Of a DNA stretch of 64,000 nt, positions 10,820-20,083 are shown piece by piece (the stretch's first letter is position 1; every line of letters starts with the position of its first letter). Under the pieces are notes generated by a model. It worked only from the letters and a program-made list of their open reading frames with translations, was not told where the DNA came from and did no database searches. Source of the stretch: Leclercia adecarboxylata (GTDB lineage: Bacteria; Pseudomonadota; Gammaproteobacteria; Enterobacterales; Enterobacteriaceae). The translations under genes were made by a program, and so were the position numbers. The DNA lies in assembly GCF_006874705.1 (NCBI RefSeq), contig NZ_CP035382.1, forward strand, positions 3,596,001 to 3,660,000, written 5' to 3'.

Positions 10820-11869
10820 ATGCCAGTGTTACACAACCTCATTTCGAACGAAGAGCTGAAAGCGCGCATGTTGGCTGAAACCGAGCCGCGCACGACGATC
10901 TCGTTCTATAAATATTTCACCGTCGTTAACCCACAGGCCACGCGTGACGCACTGTATAAGGCGTTAACTGCCCTGAACGTCTTTGGCCGCATCTATCTGG
11001 CGCACGAAGGTATCAATGCGCAGATCAGCGTGCCTGAAAGCAACGTCGAGGCCCTGCGTGACTTCCTGTACGCCTTTGACCCGGCGCTGGACGGCCTGCG
11101 CCTGAACGTTGCCCTCGACGATGACGGCAAATCTTTCTGGGTGCTGCGCCTGAAAGTGCGCGAACGCATTGTGGCCGACGGCATTGACGACCCGACGTTT
11201 GACGCCAGCGATGTGGGTGAGTACCTGAAAGCGGCCGACGTTAACGCCATGCTCGACGATCCCGACGCCGTGTTTATCGATATGCGTAACCACTACGAAT
11301 ATGAAGTGGGCCATTTTGAAAACGCGCTTGAAATCCCGGCAGACACCTTCCGCGAGCAGTTGCCGAAAGCGGTTGAGATGATGCAGGAGCATAAGGACAA
11401 GAAAATTGTCATGTACTGCACCGGGGGGATCCGCTGCGAAAAAGCCAGCGCATACATGAAGCATCAGGGCTTCAATAAAGTCTGGCATATCGAGGGCGGG
11501 ATCATTGAGTATGCCCGTCGCGCGCGTGAACAGGGGCTGCCGGTGCGTTTTATCGGCAAGAACTTCGTCTTTGACGAGCGGATGGGGGAGCGTATCTCTG
11601 ACGATGTGATCGCCCATTGCCATCAGTGCGGCACTGCCTGCGACACCCATACCAACTGCAAAAACGACGGCTGTCACCTGCTGTTTATTCAGTGTCCTGC
11701 CTGCGCCGGGAAATTCAACGGCTGCTGCAGCGAGCTGTGTAGCGAGGAGAGTATGTTGCCGGAAGAGGAGCAGCGCCGCCGCCGTGCGGGCCGCGAGAAC
11801 GGCAATAAGATCTTTAATAAATCGCGTGGGCGTCTGAACACCCGCCTGGGTATTCCTGACCCGGAATAA
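10820..11869 (+). CDS. trhO: tRNA uridine(34) hydroxylase TrhO (YceA)
   Basis: Rhodanese-fold enzyme that, in E. coli and B. subtilis, hydroxylates U34 of tRNA in an oxygen-dependent step towards (m)cmo5U. 349 aa (E. coli 350). N-terminal acylphosphatase-like domain (to about 125), a central rhodanese domain with the active-site loop [11 protein letters not shown] (first Cys near 200), and a C-terminal Cys-rich region with [18 protein letters not shown] and [12 protein letters not shown], likely metal-binding. The ATG at 10820 has GCAGGAACC upstream; a longer in-frame TTG/ATG start is unsupported. Confidence 0.94.
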   Translation: MPVLHNLISNEELKARMLAETEPRTTISFYKYFTVVNPQATRDALYKALTALNVFGRIYLAHEGINAQISVPESNVEALRDFLYAFDPALDGLRLNVALDDDGKSFWVLRLKVRERIVADGIDDPTFDASDVGEYLKAADVNAMLDDPDAVFIDMRNHYEYEVGHFENALEIPADTFREQLPKAVEMMQEHKDKKIVMYCTGGIRCEKASAYMKHQGFNKVWHIEGGIIEYARRAREQGLPVRFIGKNFVFDERMGERISDDVIAHCHQCGTACDTHTNCKNDGCHLLFIQCPACAGKFNGCCSELCSEESMLPEEEQRRRRAGRENGNKIFNKSRGRLNTRLGIPDPE

Positions 11870-11881
11870 CCCTGTAACCTT

Positions 11882-11907
11882 GCCCGGTCGCGCCATGCTG
11901 ACCGGGC
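11882..11907. terminator. hairpin between convergent trhO and yceI
   Basis: Stem GCCCGGT/ACCGGGC in the 45-bp gap between stop codons. No clear U-tract on either strand. Confidence 0.4.
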
Positions 11908-11914
11908 GAGGGCA

Positions 11915-12490
11915 TTACTTCTGCTGTACCCCTTCCACCGAAATAATCAGCTCCACGTCCTGCGACGCCGGGCCCAGATCGGTGGTGATGTTAAAGTCTT
12001 TCAGGTGGATTTTGCCTGTCGCTTCAAACCCGGCACGTTTGCCGCCCCACGGGTCATCACCCTGACCAATCAGTTTTGCATCCAGCTTAACCGGCTTGGT
12101 TACGCCGTTCAGCGTCAGATCGCCAATGATATCCAGACCCTCGCCATCCTTCTTCACCTCGGTCGAGGTAAAGGTCGCCTGCGGGTATTTCGCCACGTTG
12201 AGGAAATCTGCGCTGCGCAGGTGCTTATCGCGCTCGGCGTGGTTGGTATCCAGGCTGTTGGTATTCAGGGTCACGTTGACCTTATCGGCCGCCGGATTAC
12301 CCTCATCAAAGGTGAAGGAGCCGTCGAAATCCTTGAAGGTGCCATACAGCCAGCTGTAGCCCAGATGCTGGATGCGGAAATTCACAAAGGCGTGCTGACC
12401 TTGTTTATCAATTTTGTAGTCGGCTGCCACCGCGGCGCCGGTGGTGAACAGCAGAGAACCTAAGGTTAATCCCAGCATGCTTTTTTTCAT
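11915..12490 (-). CDS. yceI: periplasmic YceI-family lipid-binding protein
   Basis: 191-aa exported protein with a clear signal peptide ([20 protein letters not shown], cleaved after AVA) and the YceI lipocalin-like domain, which in homologues binds a polyisoprenoid chain in the barrel. The motif [23 protein letters not shown] starts the mature part. In E. coli it is induced by osmotic stress and high pH. It starts one base after the stop of the cytochrome b561-like yceJ, so the two form an operon and probably act together in electron transfer with a quinone-type cofactor; that last point is inference. Confidence 0.94.
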   Translation of the reverse strand: MKKSMLGLTLGSLLFTTGAAVAADYKIDKQGQHAFVNFRIQHLGYSWLYGTFKDFDGSFTFDEGNPAADKVNVTLNTNSLDTNHAERDKHLRSADFLNVAKYPQATFTSTEVKKDGEGLDIIGDLTLNGVTKPVKLDAKLIGQGDDPWGGKRAGFEATGKIHLKDFNITTDLGPASQDVELIISVEGVQQK

Positions 12491-12491
12491 T

Positions 12492-13058
12492 TTATGCTCC
12501 AGAGTCAGGTGACGCTTTGCCCAACATTCGTGTCAGGGTGGCGTCTTTGTCGATAAAGTGGTGTTTGATGGCCGCAAGACCATGCAGTGCAGATAACGAG
12601 ACCACGCCCCAGGCCAGCCACAGGTGAACGGTCCCGGCCAGATCGGCCTGCGCCCCGGCATCCGCCAGCAGGGCAGGGACCTCAAACAGGCCAAAGACGC
12701 TGATCGGCTTGCCGTCGGCGGTGGAAATTAAATAGCCGCTGATGAGAATGGCGAACAGCACCGCATACAGGGCAAAATGCGCGGCGGCGGCGCTCAGACG
12801 CGTGACGCGCGACTGGCTTTTCAGCGCCGGCGGCACCGGGGAAAAACGGCGCCACAGCAGACGCACCACCAGCGCCAGCATCAGCATAAAACCGATGCTT
12901 TTGTGCAGCTCTGGTGCCTGGTGATACCAACCATCGTAATAGCTGAGGGTCACCATCCATAATCCAAGGCCAAACATGCCATACACCGCAATAGCCATCA
13001 GCCAGTGTAAACTCATGGAAATAACGCCATAGCGTGTGGGGGAATTACGCACCTGCAT
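12492..13058 (-). CDS. yceJ: cytochrome b561 family protein YceJ
   Basis: 188-aa inner-membrane cytochrome b561 (Ni/Fe-hydrogenase b-type fold), four predicted helices with the haem-ligand histidines in [20 protein letters not shown], and near the C-terminus [24 protein letters not shown]. The start at 13058 ([11 protein letters not shown]) gives exactly the E. coli length; an upstream in-frame ATG (13091) is unconserved. It probably moves electrons between quinone and a periplasmic partner. The next gene, yceI, is one base away in the same direction. Confidence 0.92.
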   Translation of the reverse strand: MQVRNSPTRYGVISMSLHWLMAIAVYGMFGLGLWMVTLSYYDGWYHQAPELHKSIGFMLMLALVVRLLWRRFSPVPPALKSQSRVTRLSAAAAHFALYAVLFAILISGYLISTADGKPISVFGLFEVPALLADAGAQADLAGTVHLWLAWGVVSLSALHGLAAIKHHFIDKDATLTRMLGKASPDSGA

Positions 13059-13319
13059 TGTGAATACCGTCATTAATAAGTAAGCGCTCAAAATGGCGTG
13101 GAGGAAACATTAATGCAAATGATATTTACAGATATTCATTATTAATTTTAGTTGTTCAATTATTTTGAAGCAAAATAAGTAATGATGGTCAATATAGCTG
13201 TTAATACTTTGTGATACAGGCTGATTTAAGGCGGGTTATGACGATTTTATGATGTTCAAATAATTTATTGTGAAATTATAGTTATCTTAAGAATCGTCAG
13301 TTTTTGTCAATATGTCTCA

Positions 13320-13433
13320 TCAGAAAAATACAATGTACAGAATATCGAGGATCGCCAGTAACGACCACAGCACAATATAGAGCATCAGATGCTCGCGAAT
13401 ATTATTGACCACATAATTAACAATACGACGCAT
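13320..13433 (-). CDS. yceO: small protein YceO
   Basis: 37 codons: [20 protein letters not shown], then [17 protein letters not shown]. It matches E. coli YceO residue by residue over the C-terminal 37 aa (there [20 protein letters not shown]...). A basic N-terminus and a single hydrophobic segment suggest a small membrane protein; in E. coli it has been linked to biofilm formation and acid stress. No good Shine-Dalgarno is visible, and the nine N-terminal residues of the E. coli annotation have no start codon here, so this ATG is the likely true start. It lies between yceJ and solA, all leftward. Confidence 0.8.
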   Translation of the reverse strand: MRRIVNYVVNNIREHLMLYIVLWSLLAILDILYIVFF

Positions 13434-13489
13434 GAGGATACCGGTAATGGAGATGATGAAAGGCTTCGGCAACCCGAAGCCTGACAGCA

Positions 13490-14608
13490 TTATCGGCTAA
13501 AGCGCGACAGGGAGAAAGGCGTGAGATCAAACGGCGGGGCGATCTGCTGTGAGAATTGCGCGGCAATCTCACCCAGCACGCTGGCAAATTTGAACCCGTG
13601 GCCGCTCAGGCCGGCGATCAGCAGCGTATTATCATGGCCCGGCAGGGTATCGATGATGAAGTCTTCGTCCGGCGTGTTGTCATAGGTGCAGGCTGCCCCG
13701 TATAACAGGCCGCCGATACCCGGCAACACGTTGCGCAGGAATTTGAATGCTTCGGAGCCGTCGCCAGGCCAGGCACCGAACGGTTTGCGCTCTTCCGGGG
13801 AGTTGATAACCTGCCCGCCGTTGTGTTTGCCGATCTTCAGCGCATCTTTCTCTGACGGGAAGCCGTAGAACTGATCTCCATCTGGCAGTTCGCCGGTAAA
13901 GGCCGGGAAGCGATTCTGATGACTGTAACGCCCGTCGGACTGGAACCAGGAGAAGACCTTGCGCACCGGCTGGATCGGCAGGCCGGGCACCAGACGCGAT
14001 ACCCAGGTACCGGCGCTTACCAGCAGGCGATCCGCACGATATGGACCCTCCGAGGTTTCGACGGTGACGCCGTCGTCCTGATGGGAAATCGCGGTGACCG
14101 GGCAGTTAAATAGCTGCGCGCAGCCTGCCTCTTTCGCCAGCGCAATCCAGGTTTTGATCGCCAGCTCGCTGCGCAGGACCCCGGACTCGGCCTCAAACAG
14201 ACCGATATAACCCTCAGGAACCTGGATTTCAGGCCAGCGCTTCATCACCGCCGCCGCGTCCAGCCGCTCAAGATTAAGATTGAACTGGCGGGCGCTCTGC
14301 TCAACGGTTGTCAGGAACGAGGAATCCGACGGTCCCAGATTGACCACCCCCGTGCGTTCGAAGACCGGTTCGCCGCTGATGTCGGCCAGCTCATCCCACA
14401 GCGCCTGCGCGCGTAAAACCAGCGGCACATAGCGTTCACCTTCCCCGTAAGCGTGACGCATCAGGCGGGTGTCGCCGTGATGGCTTCCTTCGGTGTGGGG
14501 CGGCATATGGGCATCGATCATCAGGACGTTTTGACCGGCGCGTGTTGCGTAATAACCTGCCGCTGCACCGACAGATCCGCTGCCAATAATAATTAAATCG
14601 TATTTCAT
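13490..14608 (-). CDS. solA: N-methyl-L-tryptophan oxidase
   Basis: 372-aa monomeric FAD enzyme of the sarcosine oxidase family, the E. coli length. It oxidatively demethylates N-methyl-L-tryptophan (and sarcosine slowly). The N-terminal dinucleotide-binding motif is [20 protein letters not shown], followed by the family motif [17 protein letters not shown]; the flavin-linking Cys is in the [14 protein letters not shown] segment near residue 308. Start at 14608 (MKYDLIIIG); upstream in-frame codons are unconserved. It stands alone, with a hairpin upstream towards bssS. Confidence 0.95.
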   Translation of the reverse strand: MKYDLIIIGSGSVGAAAGYYATRAGQNVLMIDAHMPPHTEGSHHGDTRLMRHAYGEGERYVPLVLRAQALWDELADISGEPVFERTGVVNLGPSDSSFLTTVEQSARQFNLNLERLDAAAVMKRWPEIQVPEGYIGLFEAESGVLRSELAIKTWIALAKEAGCAQLFNCPVTAISHQDDGVTVETSEGPYRADRLLVSAGTWVSRLVPGLPIQPVRKVFSWFQSDGRYSHQNRFPAFTGELPDGDQFYGFPSEKDALKIGKHNGGQVINSPEERKPFGAWPGDGSEAFKFLRNVLPGIGGLLYGAACTYDNTPDEDFIIDTLPGHDNTLLIAGLSGHGFKFASVLGEIAAQFSQQIAPPFDLTPFSLSRFSR

Positions 14609-14682
14609 CAGATTCTCTTTACGCGTTTCGTTGCTTAGCAGGGTAATTAAGACGTGACGGTTATACAAGGCCCAAATAAATG

Positions 14683-14705
14683 AGGCACCGTAAGGTGCCT
14701 TTTTG
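14683..14705. terminator. terminator-like hairpin between bssS and solA
   Basis: Stem AGGCACC/GGTGCCT with GTAA/TTAC loop. It has TTTTT on the plus-strand side and only an AT-rich CATTTATTT on the minus-strand side, where bssS would need it. It may work in both directions. Confidence 0.6.
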
Positions 14706-14725
14706 GGTGAGGTTTAGACATGACA

Positions 14726-14980
14726 TTAATGTCGCCGGTACTCATTTGCCTGGTAGTCACTGGATTCTATTTTTGCAATACCGGCTTCTAAAATAGAAAT
14801 AAACTGACGTGCAACGTCTGTTGTTAACCATAGCGTTTGCCCAACTTCCGCTTCTTCGGTGTCAGGGTGATTCGGGGTCTGGTAATGCAAACGCAGCATC
14901 AGTGCGTCGTAGCTATCTACAGTGCTGATATCCCAGCCAACAAGCGGATGTGTCTGGATGACTTCATTATTCTTTTCCAT
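14726..14980 (-). CDS. bssS: biofilm regulator BssS
   Basis: 84-aa cytoplasmic protein almost identical to E. coli BssS (YceP), which affects biofilm formation through AI-2 and indole signalling. The sequence VIQTHPLVGWDISTVDSYDA and the C-terminal LWLTTDVARQFISILEAGIA are family-conserved; no known catalytic motif. Two ATGs are adjacent; the second (14980) is preferred because AGGGGG lies five bases upstream of it and it gives the E. coli length. Confidence 0.93.
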   Translation of the reverse strand: MEKNNEVIQTHPLVGWDISTVDSYDALMLRLHYQTPNHPDTEEAEVGQTLWLTTDVARQFISILEAGIAKIESSDYQANEYRRH

Positions 14981-15203
14981 CATAACCCCCTGAATACGTG
15001 TTAAAAGACAACGACTGTGAGGTTCAATGCGTGTTTTTCTGAAGCAATTTCAGTATATCAATAAATAAGGCTTCTGAAGGGAAAAAGAAACAGGCAGCAC
15101 AACAAATTTGTGCGTTTTAGGATTGTTTGAACATTAAAACATCATCTTGCTGATGATTTTTGAGGAAGTCAGTCAGATTATTCGTACTAACGTTGAACAG
15201 ACG

Positions 15204-15226
15204 AAAAAAAGCCGGGGCGACCCGGC
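15204..15226 (-). terminator. dinI terminator
   Basis: On the minus strand, GCCGGG/CCCGGC hairpin followed by seven Ts, 24 bases after the dinI stop. Confidence 0.85.
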
Positions 15227-15249
15227 AAAAAAAACAAAGAGGGATAAAA

Positions 15250-15495
15250 TTAATCGGTAATAAACCAGTCGTCAGCGCTCTCCCAGGTTTCCTGTAAAAT
15301 TTCGCTGATGCGCGCTTTATCTTCTTTGGCACCACCGATGACCGACAGATTGTTTGACCCGGCATAACGCACGGTGACAGCACCTTCGCGTTCGGGGAAG
15401 GTGTCATTTATACGGCGGGATAATTCACCCGCCAGCGCATCCAGCGCGCCGGCAGGCAAAGCAGTTGTTCTGGCAATGGTCACTTCGATACGCAT
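15250..15495 (-). CDS. dinI: DNA damage-inducible protein I
   Basis: 81-aa SOS protein, exact E. coli length. DinI binds RecA filaments, stabilising them while limiting UmuD and LexA co-protease activity. The fold is visible as MRIEVTIARTTALPAGALDA followed by strand TVRYAGSNNLSVIG and a C-terminal acidic helix ILQETWESADDWFITD that mimics DNA. A LexA box lies 22 bp upstream of the start, and a strong terminator follows. Confidence 0.96.
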   Translation of the reverse strand: MRIEVTIARTTALPAGALDALAGELSRRINDTFPEREGAVTVRYAGSNNLSVIGGAKEDKARISEILQETWESADDWFITD

Positions 15496-15514
15496 AGTTG
15501 CCCCCTGTGTAATA

Positions 15515-15534
15515 TACTGGTTATTTATACAGTT
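15515..15534 (-). promoter_or_regulatory. LexA (SOS) box of dinI
   Basis: CTGTATAAATAACCAG on the minus strand (CTG-N10-CAG, core 15517-15532), within AACTGTATAAATAACCAGTA. It matches the LexA consensus well and lies immediately upstream of dinI, as in E. coli. Confidence 0.92.
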
Positions 15535-15569
15535 ATATTATTGAACTTACAACAGGGGGCCAACAATTT

Positions 15570-16616
15570 TTAGCGTTTTACCGTCCAGTGTACGGTTTCA
15601 CCCGCGAGGAACGGGATCAGGGTGTCATCCGTCAGCGCAATAGAATCCACCACGCTGCTATCTTCGCGCACCAGTTCAACGAAGGTTTCATTGACCGGCA
15701 GGCCGTAGAAGCGAGGGCCGTTCAGGGAGCAGAAGGCCTCAAAGTGCTGCAGGGCGTTCATCTCGTCAAACACCTGGGCATAGCTGGCCAGCGCCGTAGG
15801 GGCGTTAAAGCAGCCTGCACAGCCGCAGCTGGCCTCTTTGCGATGACGGGCGTGCGGGGCGGAGTCGGTGCCGAGGAAGGCGCGCTCAAAGCCGCTGGCG
15901 ACCAGTTCACGCAGCGCCTGCTGGTGGATATTGCGTTTGAGGATGGGCAGGCAGTAGAGGTGAGGGCGCACGCCGCCCACCAGCATGTGGTTGCGGTTGA
16001 ACATCAGGTGCTGAGGGGTGATGGTGGCAGCCAGAAGCTCGTTGCCATCGCGCACGTACTCGGCTGCATCTTTGGTGGTGATGTGCTCAAACACCACTTT
16101 CAGACCCGGCAGGCGCTGACGCAGCGGCTCCATCACGGTGTCGATGAAGCGCGCTTCACGGTCGAAGATATCGATCTCGGCATGGGTCACTTCGCCATGC
16201 ACCAGCAGCGGCATCCCCAGTTTCTCCATACGCTCCAGCACCGGCATAATGGCATCAATGCTGGTCACGCCGTGGCTGGAGTTAGTGGTGGCGTTGGCCG
16301 GGTAGAGTTTGGCGGCAGTAAAGACCCCTTCGTTAAAGCCGCGTTCAATCTCATTAGGATCGAGCGTGTCGGTCAGATAACAGGTCATCAGCGGGGTAAA
16401 ATCGTGACCGGCAGGCACGGCGTCAAGAATGCGCTGGCGATAGGCAATCGCCGCATCGACCGTGGTGACGGGCGGCACCAGGTTTGGCATAACAATCGCG
16501 CGGCCATAGATTTCACTGGTATAAGGCACGACGGTATTCAGCATATCGCCATCGCGAAGATGGATATGCCAGTCGTCTGGGCGGCGAATTTTCAAAACCT
16601 GGGATGGTGCAGTCAT
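15570..16616 (-). CDS. pyrC: dihydroorotase
   Basis: 348-aa class II dihydroorotase, the E. coli length; cyclises carbamoyl aspartate to dihydroorotate in pyrimidine synthesis. Zinc ligands are in [11 protein letters not shown] (H17, H19) with the carboxylated lysine in [13 protein letters not shown], later histidines in LLVHGEVTH and VFEHITT, and the catalytic aspartate in LGTDSAPH. Start at 16616 ([15 protein letters not shown]); an in-frame ATG at 16658 lies upstream of the leader hairpin and is unconserved. Its leader carries a pyrimidine-responsive hairpin and a PurR-like box. Confidence 0.96.
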   Translation of the reverse strand: MTAPSQVLKIRRPDDWHIHLRDGDMLNTVVPYTSEIYGRAIVMPNLVPPVTTVDAAIAYRQRILDAVPAGHDFTPLMTCYLTDTLDPNEIERGFNEGVFTAAKLYPANATTNSSHGVTSIDAIMPVLERMEKLGMPLLVHGEVTHAEIDIFDREARFIDTVMEPLRQRLPGLKVVFEHITTKDAAEYVRDGNELLAATITPQHLMFNRNHMLVGGVRPHLYCLPILKRNIHQQALRELVASGFERAFLGTDSAPHARHRKEASCGCAGCFNAPTALASYAQVFDEMNALQHFEAFCSLNGPRFYGLPVNETFVELVREDSSVVDSIALTDDTLIPFLAGETVHWTVKR

Positions 16617-16623
16617 GGATAGG

Positions 16624-16652
16624 CTCCGGCTGAGTGAGATGATTTTTGCCGG
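16624..16652 (-). promoter_or_regulatory. pyrC leader hairpin with start-site switching region
   Basis: On the minus strand the expected transcription start region reads TGTCCGGCAAAAATC, and CCGGC (plus 16648-16652) pairs with GCCGG of GCCGGAG (plus 16624-16630), which holds the Shine-Dalgarno. This is the layout of E. coli/Salmonella pyrC: with plentiful CTP, transcripts starting at C form the hairpin and hide the ribosome-binding site; with low CTP, start at a G further in avoids it. A -10-like TATCCT lies upstream (16659-16664). Confidence 0.8.
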
Positions 16653-16665
16653 ACACAAAGGATAG

Positions 16666-16681
16666 GGGGAAACGTTTTCGT
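16666..16681 (-). promoter_or_regulatory. PurR-like operator of pyrC
   Basis: ACGAAAACGTTTCCCC on the minus strand matches 12 of 16 positions of the consensus ACGCAAACGTTTTCGT and overlaps the expected -10/-35 spacer. pyrC is a known PurR target in E. coli. Confidence 0.7.
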
Positions 16682-16697
16682 TTGCACTCTTTTCCGC

Positions 16698-16721
16698 AAA
16701 AAAAAGGGCGCCGGAGCGCCC
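16698..16721 (-). terminator. yceB terminator
   Basis: On the minus strand GGGCGC/GCGCCC hairpin followed by eight Ts, directly after the yceB stop and upstream of the pyrC promoter. Confidence 0.88.
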
Positions 16722-16727
16722 TGGAGG

Positions 16728-17288
16728 TTAATCGACGAAGGGGATAACAATCTCACCCGGCTTCACTTCGATGCCTTTAGCGTATTTTTTCGCCAGCGCT
16801 TCACCCTTGCTGTTATCTTCGCTCAGGATGTAGGCCGGCTGATGATTAAAGTAATTCTGCAGTGACTGGTTCAGGTAGGGCATCAGGGTTTGCAGAACCG
16901 GCTTCATCTTGTCCGGCGACACTACGGCGTCGGTGATCTCCATCTGCTGCAGATAGATGGCGCCCTGATCTTTATTGAAGACCGGCAGCGCTTTTAATTT
17001 CAGTTTGATATTGGCTTTCTGGCTGCCGAACAGCGAGTTCATGTCCAGGCTGGCATCCCCGGAGAGCATCACTTTTTTCGGCTCCTCGCGGCCAATCTGG
17101 CTGGCAAGGTTGCTCAGGACAATATGCGCATCCGCCACGCCCGGAACGCCAATATCTTTCGCAAAGTTATTGCGCTTTTGCAGTGCCTGGTTGATCTCCT
17201 GTTCACTGACGGTGTACTGGGTGAGCTGATTACAACCAACCAGCAGGCCGCTGACGATCAACGCAGTGGCAATAACGATCTTCTTCAT
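16728..17288 (-). CDS. yceB: lipoprotein YceB (DUF1439)
   Basis: 186-aa lipoprotein, E. coli length. Signal peptide MKKIVIATALIVSGLLVGC ends in lipobox LLVGC (Cys 19). The rest is one DUF1439 (SMP-like, tubular lipid-binding) domain ending VKPGEIVIPFVD. Function is not established. Start chosen at 17288; a few codons upstream (to 17303) are open but give a longer basic N-terminus than the family. It ends in a strong terminator. In E. coli grxB follows upstream, but here mdtH does. Confidence 0.92.
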   Translation of the reverse strand: MKKIVIATALIVSGLLVGCNQLTQYTVSEQEINQALQKRNNFAKDIGVPGVADAHIVLSNLASQIGREEPKKVMLSGDASLDMNSLFGSQKANIKLKLKALPVFNKDQGAIYLQQMEITDAVVSPDKMKPVLQTLMPYLNQSLQNYFNHQPAYILSEDNSKGEALAKKYAKGIEVKPGEIVIPFVD

Positions 17289-17393
17289 GGTTTTCCTCGA
17301 CATAATGTCAGCGCTTCAATCCTGACGCGCCAGTATGTCAGGGGAGAGTGAGTCAGACCAGCAGAAAAAACTGATATCCGTCTGCGGTATCGA

Positions 17394-18602
17394 TCAGGCG
17401 CCAGGCTCCAGCATGCCGGGCACGCGGCGTTTATGGCTGAACTGCCAGCCCAGCGCAAAGAAGGTGATCACGCCGATTAACGCCAACATCACCCACGGCA
17501 GCTCAGGCTGGTGGAAGGCTTTTCCGGCATCGAACAACCAGCCGCCCCCGGCATACCCCAGCGCACCGCCAATCGCCAGCCCGAGTCGGCTGAAACCCAT
17601 ATAGCTGCCCCGCGCACGCGGGTCGGCCAGCTCGGCGCTCAGGGTTTCGCGGGCCGGTTCGGCAATAATCGAGCCGATATAGAAAGTGCAGATCAGCATA
17701 AACAGCTGCTGCAGAGAACTCACCATCCCGATGGGCAGCATGCTCAGGGACATCAGCAGCAGGCCCGCCATCAGGCGGTGCTCAAGGCGGAATCGTTTCT
17801 CACTCCAGCGGGCAATGGGGTAGAGCAGGGTCAGGGAGAGACAGGCCTCAATGGCGTACATCCATTTGACCGCCGCCGGGGAGCCCGCCACATCGTTAAC
17901 CATGATCGGCAGCATCAGCATCACCTGCACTCCCAGCATGTAATAGCCCGCCAGGGTCAGCACATAGGTGATAAAGCGTTTATCGCGCCAGACCCGATCC
18001 AATCCCTCACGCACCGGCGCTTTGACGGTGGAGAGTTTCCAGGCGGGCAGCAGCCAGGCGTTGAAGGCCGCGCAGAGGATAAACAGCACCGCGCCCGTGG
18101 CGCAGACCAGACGAAAATCATACTGCAGCAGCCAACTGCCCAGCAGCGCGCCCACCACCGCCCCGGCGCTGTCCTGCATCATCAGCAGGGAGAAAAAACG
18201 TCCGCGGTGCTGAGGGCGGATCAGTTTGACCACTAAGGCCGTGCGCGGTGGGTCGAACAGCGTGCCGCCAAGACCGGAGATAAAGCAGGAGACCCACAGC
18301 AGCCAGGGTTCATGGGCGATCGCCATGGTGGCAAACCCCGCCGCCCGCAGCAGCATGCCGGTGACGATCATCGGTTTAGCGCCGAAGCGGTCGGCAATTG
18401 CGCCGCCAAACACCCCCAGCCCCTGCTGAACGAACTGGCGCAGCCCCAGGGCAATGCCGACCATCAGCGCCGCCCAGCCCATCTGATCGACAAAGCGAAT
18501 CGAAATAAGCGGGAAAACGACAAAAAAGCCGAGCACAACCAGCATGTTATCGACGAGCAGGAAGTACTTACCCAGACTCCGGGCCTGTGAGATACGGGAC
18601 AT
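17394..18602 (-). CDS. mdtH: multidrug MFS transporter MdtH
   Basis: 402-aa, 12-helix major facilitator, identical in length to E. coli MdtH (YceL). Opens [20 protein letters not shown] and carries motif A as [14 protein letters not shown] after helix 2. In E. coli, overexpression raises resistance to norfloxacin and enoxacin; the natural substrate is unknown. It is divergent from rimJ. Downstream, only about 100 bp separate it from yceB. Confidence 0.95.
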   Translation of the reverse strand: MSRISQARSLGKYFLLVDNMLVVLGFFVVFPLISIRFVDQMGWAALMVGIALGLRQFVQQGLGVFGGAIADRFGAKPMIVTGMLLRAAGFATMAIAHEPWLLWVSCFISGLGGTLFDPPRTALVVKLIRPQHRGRFFSLLMMQDSAGAVVGALLGSWLLQYDFRLVCATGAVLFILCAAFNAWLLPAWKLSTVKAPVREGLDRVWRDKRFITYVLTLAGYYMLGVQVMLMLPIMVNDVAGSPAAVKWMYAIEACLSLTLLYPIARWSEKRFRLEHRLMAGLLLMSLSMLPIGMVSSLQQLFMLICTFYIGSIIAEPARETLSAELADPRARGSYMGFSRLGLAIGGALGYAGGGWLFDAGKAFHQPELPWVMLALIGVITFFALGWQFSHKRRVPGMLEPGA

Positions 18603-18836
18603 TTCCCCTCCAGGGGAATAAAGATGATAATCGCGCTAATATTCTGCGGTTTCGCCGGAGTTTTTCCCACAGCGCAGGCGACAATATTTTTTTATCAAAA
18701 GGGTACTTTGATTGAGGCTTTTCATCGAAAAATGTGAAAAGTCTTCAAAATGGTATGTCACTGTTTTCCCAGACGGCAACGGCGCAGGTATAGTAAAGCT
18801 AACGGGTCAAGGTTGTAACAGGAAGGAGTTGTATCC

Positions 18837-19421
18837 ATGTTTGGCTATCGCAGTAATGTGCCGAAAGTGCGCCTCACGACTGACCGGCTGGTGGTTCGTC
18901 TGGTTCATGAGCGTGATGCCTGGCGTCTGGCGGACTACTACGCCGAGAATCGTCAATTTTTAAAACCCTGGGAACCCGTGCGGGATGAAAGCCACTGTTA
19001 TCCTTCCGGCTGGCAGGCCCGGCTGAGCATGATTGCCGAGTTCCACAAGCAGGGTTCGGCGTTCTATTTTGCCCTGCTCGATCCCGATGAGAAAGAGATC
19101 GTTGGGATCGCCAACTTTTCTAACGTGGTGCGGGGATCGTTTCACGCCTGCTATCTGGGCTACTCCATCGGACAAAAATGGCAGGGGCAGGGGCTGATGT
19201 TTGAGGCCTTAACCTCGGCAATCCGCTATATGCAGCGTACCCAGCATATGCACCGCATTATGGCCAACTACATGCCGCACAATCAGCGCAGCGGGGATCT
19301 GCTGGCGCGCCTCGGGTTCGAAAAAGAGGGCTACGCCAAAGACTATCTGCTGATTGACGGCGAATGGCGCGATCATGTCCTGACGGCGCTAACAACCAAA
19401 GAGTGGAGCGCGGGGCGCTAA
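18837..19421 (+). CDS. rimJ: ribosomal protein S5 N-acetyltransferase
   Basis: 194-aa GNAT-family enzyme that acetylates the N-terminal Ala of ribosomal protein S5; it also helps 30S maturation. The acetyl-CoA site is in [22 protein letters not shown] (near residues 104-125), and the usual C-terminal [21 protein letters not shown] follows. AGGAAGGAG lies nine bases before the ATG. It starts a rightward run with yceH and mviM. Confidence 0.96.
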   Translation: MFGYRSNVPKVRLTTDRLVVRLVHERDAWRLADYYAENRQFLKPWEPVRDESHCYPSGWQARLSMIAEFHKQGSAFYFALLDPDEKEIVGIANFSNVVRGSFHACYLGYSIGQKWQGQGLMFEALTSAIRYMQRTQHMHRIMANYMPHNQRSGDLLARLGFEKEGYAKDYLLIDGEWRDHVLTALTTKEWSAGR

Positions 19422-19430
19422 GGAACAGAG

Positions 19431-20081
19431 ATGAAATACCAATTAACCGCCACAGAAGCGCGCGTCATTGGCTGTCTGCTGGAAAAACAGGTCACCACGC
19501 CGGAACAGTATCCGCTCTCGGTGAATGCAGTGACCCTGGCCTGTAATCAGAAAACCAACCGTGAACCGGTGATGAACCTCGCCGAGCATGAGGTGCAGGA
19601 TCTGCTTGATGCGCTGGTTAAACGCCACTATCTGCGCACCGTCAGCGGCTTTGGCAATCGCGTCACCAAATATGAGCAGCGTTTTTGCAACTCCGAGTTT
19701 GGCGCCCTGAAACTGAACTCTGCCGAAGTGGCGCTGATCGCCACTCTGCTGCTGCGTGGGGCGCAGACGCCCGGCGAGCTGCGTACCCGAGCCGCGCGCA
19801 TGCACAAGTTCGCCGATATGCAGGAGGTAGAGCAGGCGCTTGAGGGGCTTGCTGCCCGGGAAGATGGGCCTTTTGTCCTGCGTCTGGCGCGCGAGCCGGG
19901 CAAGCGCGAAAGCCGCTATATGCACCTCTTCAGCGGCGAGGTTGATACCTCTGTTGCGACGTCAGAGGCCGCAGTGCCGGTTGCGGATGAAACCCTGCTG
20001 GCCCGCGTTGAGGCGCTGGAGAATGAAGTCGGAGAATTGAAACAGCGACTCGATTCGCTGCTGGCACATCTGGGGGATTAA
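19431..20081 (+). CDS. yceH: YceH family protein (DUF480)
   Basis: 216-aa protein of the UPF0502/DUF480 family, conserved next to rimJ and mviM in enterobacteria. It has two winged-helix-like halves: N-terminal [20 protein letters not shown] and a second starting [20 protein letters not shown], and a short C-terminal coiled coil ([20 protein letters not shown]). Function unknown; a DNA- or protein-binding role is only inference. The stop lies two bases before the mviM GTG. Confidence 0.92.
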   Translation: MKYQLTATEARVIGCLLEKQVTTPEQYPLSVNAVTLACNQKTNREPVMNLAEHEVQDLLDALVKRHYLRTVSGFGNRVTKYEQRFCNSEFGALKLNSAEVALIATLLLRGAQTPGELRTRAARMHKFADMQEVEQALEGLAAREDGPFVLRLAREPGKRESRYMHLFSGEVDTSVATSEAAVPVADETLLARVEALENEVGELKQRLDSLLAHLGD

Positions 20082-20083
20082 CG

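Noticed and set aside
13059..13319. 261-bp AT-rich gap between yceJ and yceO, considered as a possible sRNA or foreign segment
   Set aside because: No terminator, promoter with good spacing, or repeat was found; it is probably only the yceJ promoter region.
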